From positions 1-14,876 of the forward strand of contig JAQUJQ010000020.1 in the NCBI GenBank assembly GCA_028680875.1: a DNA stretch of 14,876 nt, given 5' to 3'. Below are positions 14,459-14,876 of the stretch, piece after piece; position 1 is the first letter of the stretch, and each line of letters begins with the position of its first letter. The notes under the pieces were generated by a model. The model worked only from the letters and a program-made list of their open reading frames with translations, was not told the origin of the DNA and ran no database searches. The translations under genes and the position numbers were made by a program. This DNA comes from Eubacteriales bacterium (lineage in GTDB: Bacteria; Bacillota; Clostridia; Peptostreptococcales; Anaerovoracaceae).

Positions 14459-14522
14459 TTCCTATTTATATTAAAACAAACCTTACAATATTTTACCATA
14501 AATAGAAGTTATATCATAGCCA

Positions 14523-14553
14523 AATATTACAATAAATAAATCATAATATTACA
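14523..14553. promoter_or_regulatory. Direct repeat AATATTACA with 22-bp period, candidate AraC site
   Basis: AATATTACA occurs at 14523-14531 and again at 14545-14553, 22 bases apart start to start, or about two helical turns. Tandem half-sites with this period are typical of AraC-family binding. They lie in the shared upstream region of the AraC and corrinoid genes, about 97 to 127 bases before the corrinoid start. A weaker relative, AATATTTTAC, is at 14487-14496. I see no convincing -35/-10 pair for either gene in this region. The DNA is AT-rich, so chance remains possible. Confidence 0.4.
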
Positions 14554-14649
14554 CATAGTGCAATTGATTATTACTCCTAATAAGACTGCCGATTGATATT
14601 ATTAATACAGGAATTGTAGGAAAAAAGTGTATAAAGGGGTGAATATTTA

Positions 14650-14876
14650 ATGGATGAGTTGCTTGATAAAATGAGATTGGCAGTACTTGAAGGCGATGAG
14701 GATTTAGCAAAAAAATTGGCTGAAGCTTCCTTGGAGCAAAATTTGGATTTGACAGGAGTTATGGATAAAGGATTTTTAAAAGGTATTATGGAGGCCGGCC
14801 AACTGTATGAAGACGGAGAATATTTCCTGCCTGAACTTATATGTTCTGCAGATGCCATGAAGGTTGCATTGGATAT
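14650..14876 (+). CDS. Methyltransferase corrinoid protein (MtaC/MtbC/MttC-like), 5' part only
   Basis: The 75 codons present encode the N-terminal helical cap domain of a cobalamin-binding protein of the methanol/methylamine/betaine methyltransferase group. The telling stretch is GQLYEDGEYFLPEL followed by SADAM (50-70), preceded by LDKMRLAVLEGDEDLAKKLAE. These proteins carry the methyl group on a corrinoid between a substrate-specific methyltransferase and a second one that passes it to tetrahydrofolate or coenzyme M. The B12-binding domain with its DxHxxG motif lies beyond the window. AAAGGGGTGA (14633-14642) precedes the ATG. The divergent AraC gene suggests inducible expression. The substrate cannot be told from this fragment. 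Confidence 0.85.
   Translation, partial: MDELLDKMRLAVLEGDEDLAKKLAEASLEQNLDLTGVMDKGFLKGIMEAGQLYEDGEYFLPELICSADAMKVALD

Noticed and set aside
14591..14620. Plus-strand promoter TTGATA followed by TGTAGG for the corrinoid gene
   Set aside because: The -10 match is poor and no better pair with 16-18 bases of spacing was found; an AraC-dependent promoter may lack good elements.
14577..14858. Minus-strand open frame opposite the corrinoid gene
   Set aside because: The plus strand encodes a recognisable corrinoid cap domain with a good ribosome binding site; the minus frame is a Ser-rich shadow.

Overview
The window looks like chromosomal DNA of a low-GC anaerobic Firmicute, most likely a member of the Clostridia. 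The reasons are AT-rich intergenic DNA with textbook sigma-A promoters, strong GGAGG-type ribosome binding sites, family profiles typical of Clostridia (a shell-free PduL, a DUF1836 regulator, a methyltransferase-type corrinoid protein) and a repeat-like terminator of a kind I recall from clostridial genomes. I see no tRNA, rRNA, CRISPR array, transposase or phage gene. The species cannot be named from this sequence.

Layout. (1) 1-2180, plus strand: the tail of an unidentified gene, a small YkvA/DUF1232 membrane protein, hypoxanthine phosphoribosyltransferase (hpt), the phosphotransacylase PduL and deoxyribose-phosphate aldolase (deoC). They are packed tightly and end at a strong hairpin terminator (2203-2250). 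The last three fit nucleoside salvage: HPRT recovers the base, DeoC splits deoxyribose-5-phosphate to glyceraldehyde-3-phosphate and acetaldehyde, and PduL would turn the resulting acetyl-CoA into acetyl-phosphate for ATP. (2) 2258-12080, plus strand: one long operon of nine genes behind a near-consensus promoter with a palindrome just downstream of it. It encodes an S66 LD-carboxypeptidase, a complete DppABCDF-type peptide ABC transporter (lipoprotein, two permeases, two ATPases), two cytoplasmic M20 metallopeptidases and an IclR-family regulator. Most junctions overlap or lie within a few bases. The layout recalls the Bacillus subtilis ykf-dpp region, so uptake and dismantling of small peptides, possibly cell-wall peptides with D-amino acids, is the most economical reading. 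(3) 12104-12873, minus strand: a cytoplasmic SGNH-fold esterase behind a perfect TTGACA-N17-TATAAT promoter, with a perfect 17-bp palindrome in its leader. (4) 12962-13480, plus strand: a DUF1836 putative DNA-binding protein, divergent from the SGNH gene. (5) 13489-14445, minus strand: an AraC-family regulator with an N-terminal cupin-like domain. (6) 14650 to the window end, plus strand: the N-terminal part of a corrinoid protein of a methyltransferase system, divergent from the AraC gene, which is its likely regulator.

I did not find a clearly unprecedented system. The points most worth following are the LD-carboxypeptidase/Dpp/M20/IclR operon with its candidate operator, the repeat-like terminator after deoC, the pduL-deoC pair without microcompartment genes, and the AraC/corrinoid divergent pair with 22-bp-spaced direct repeats.
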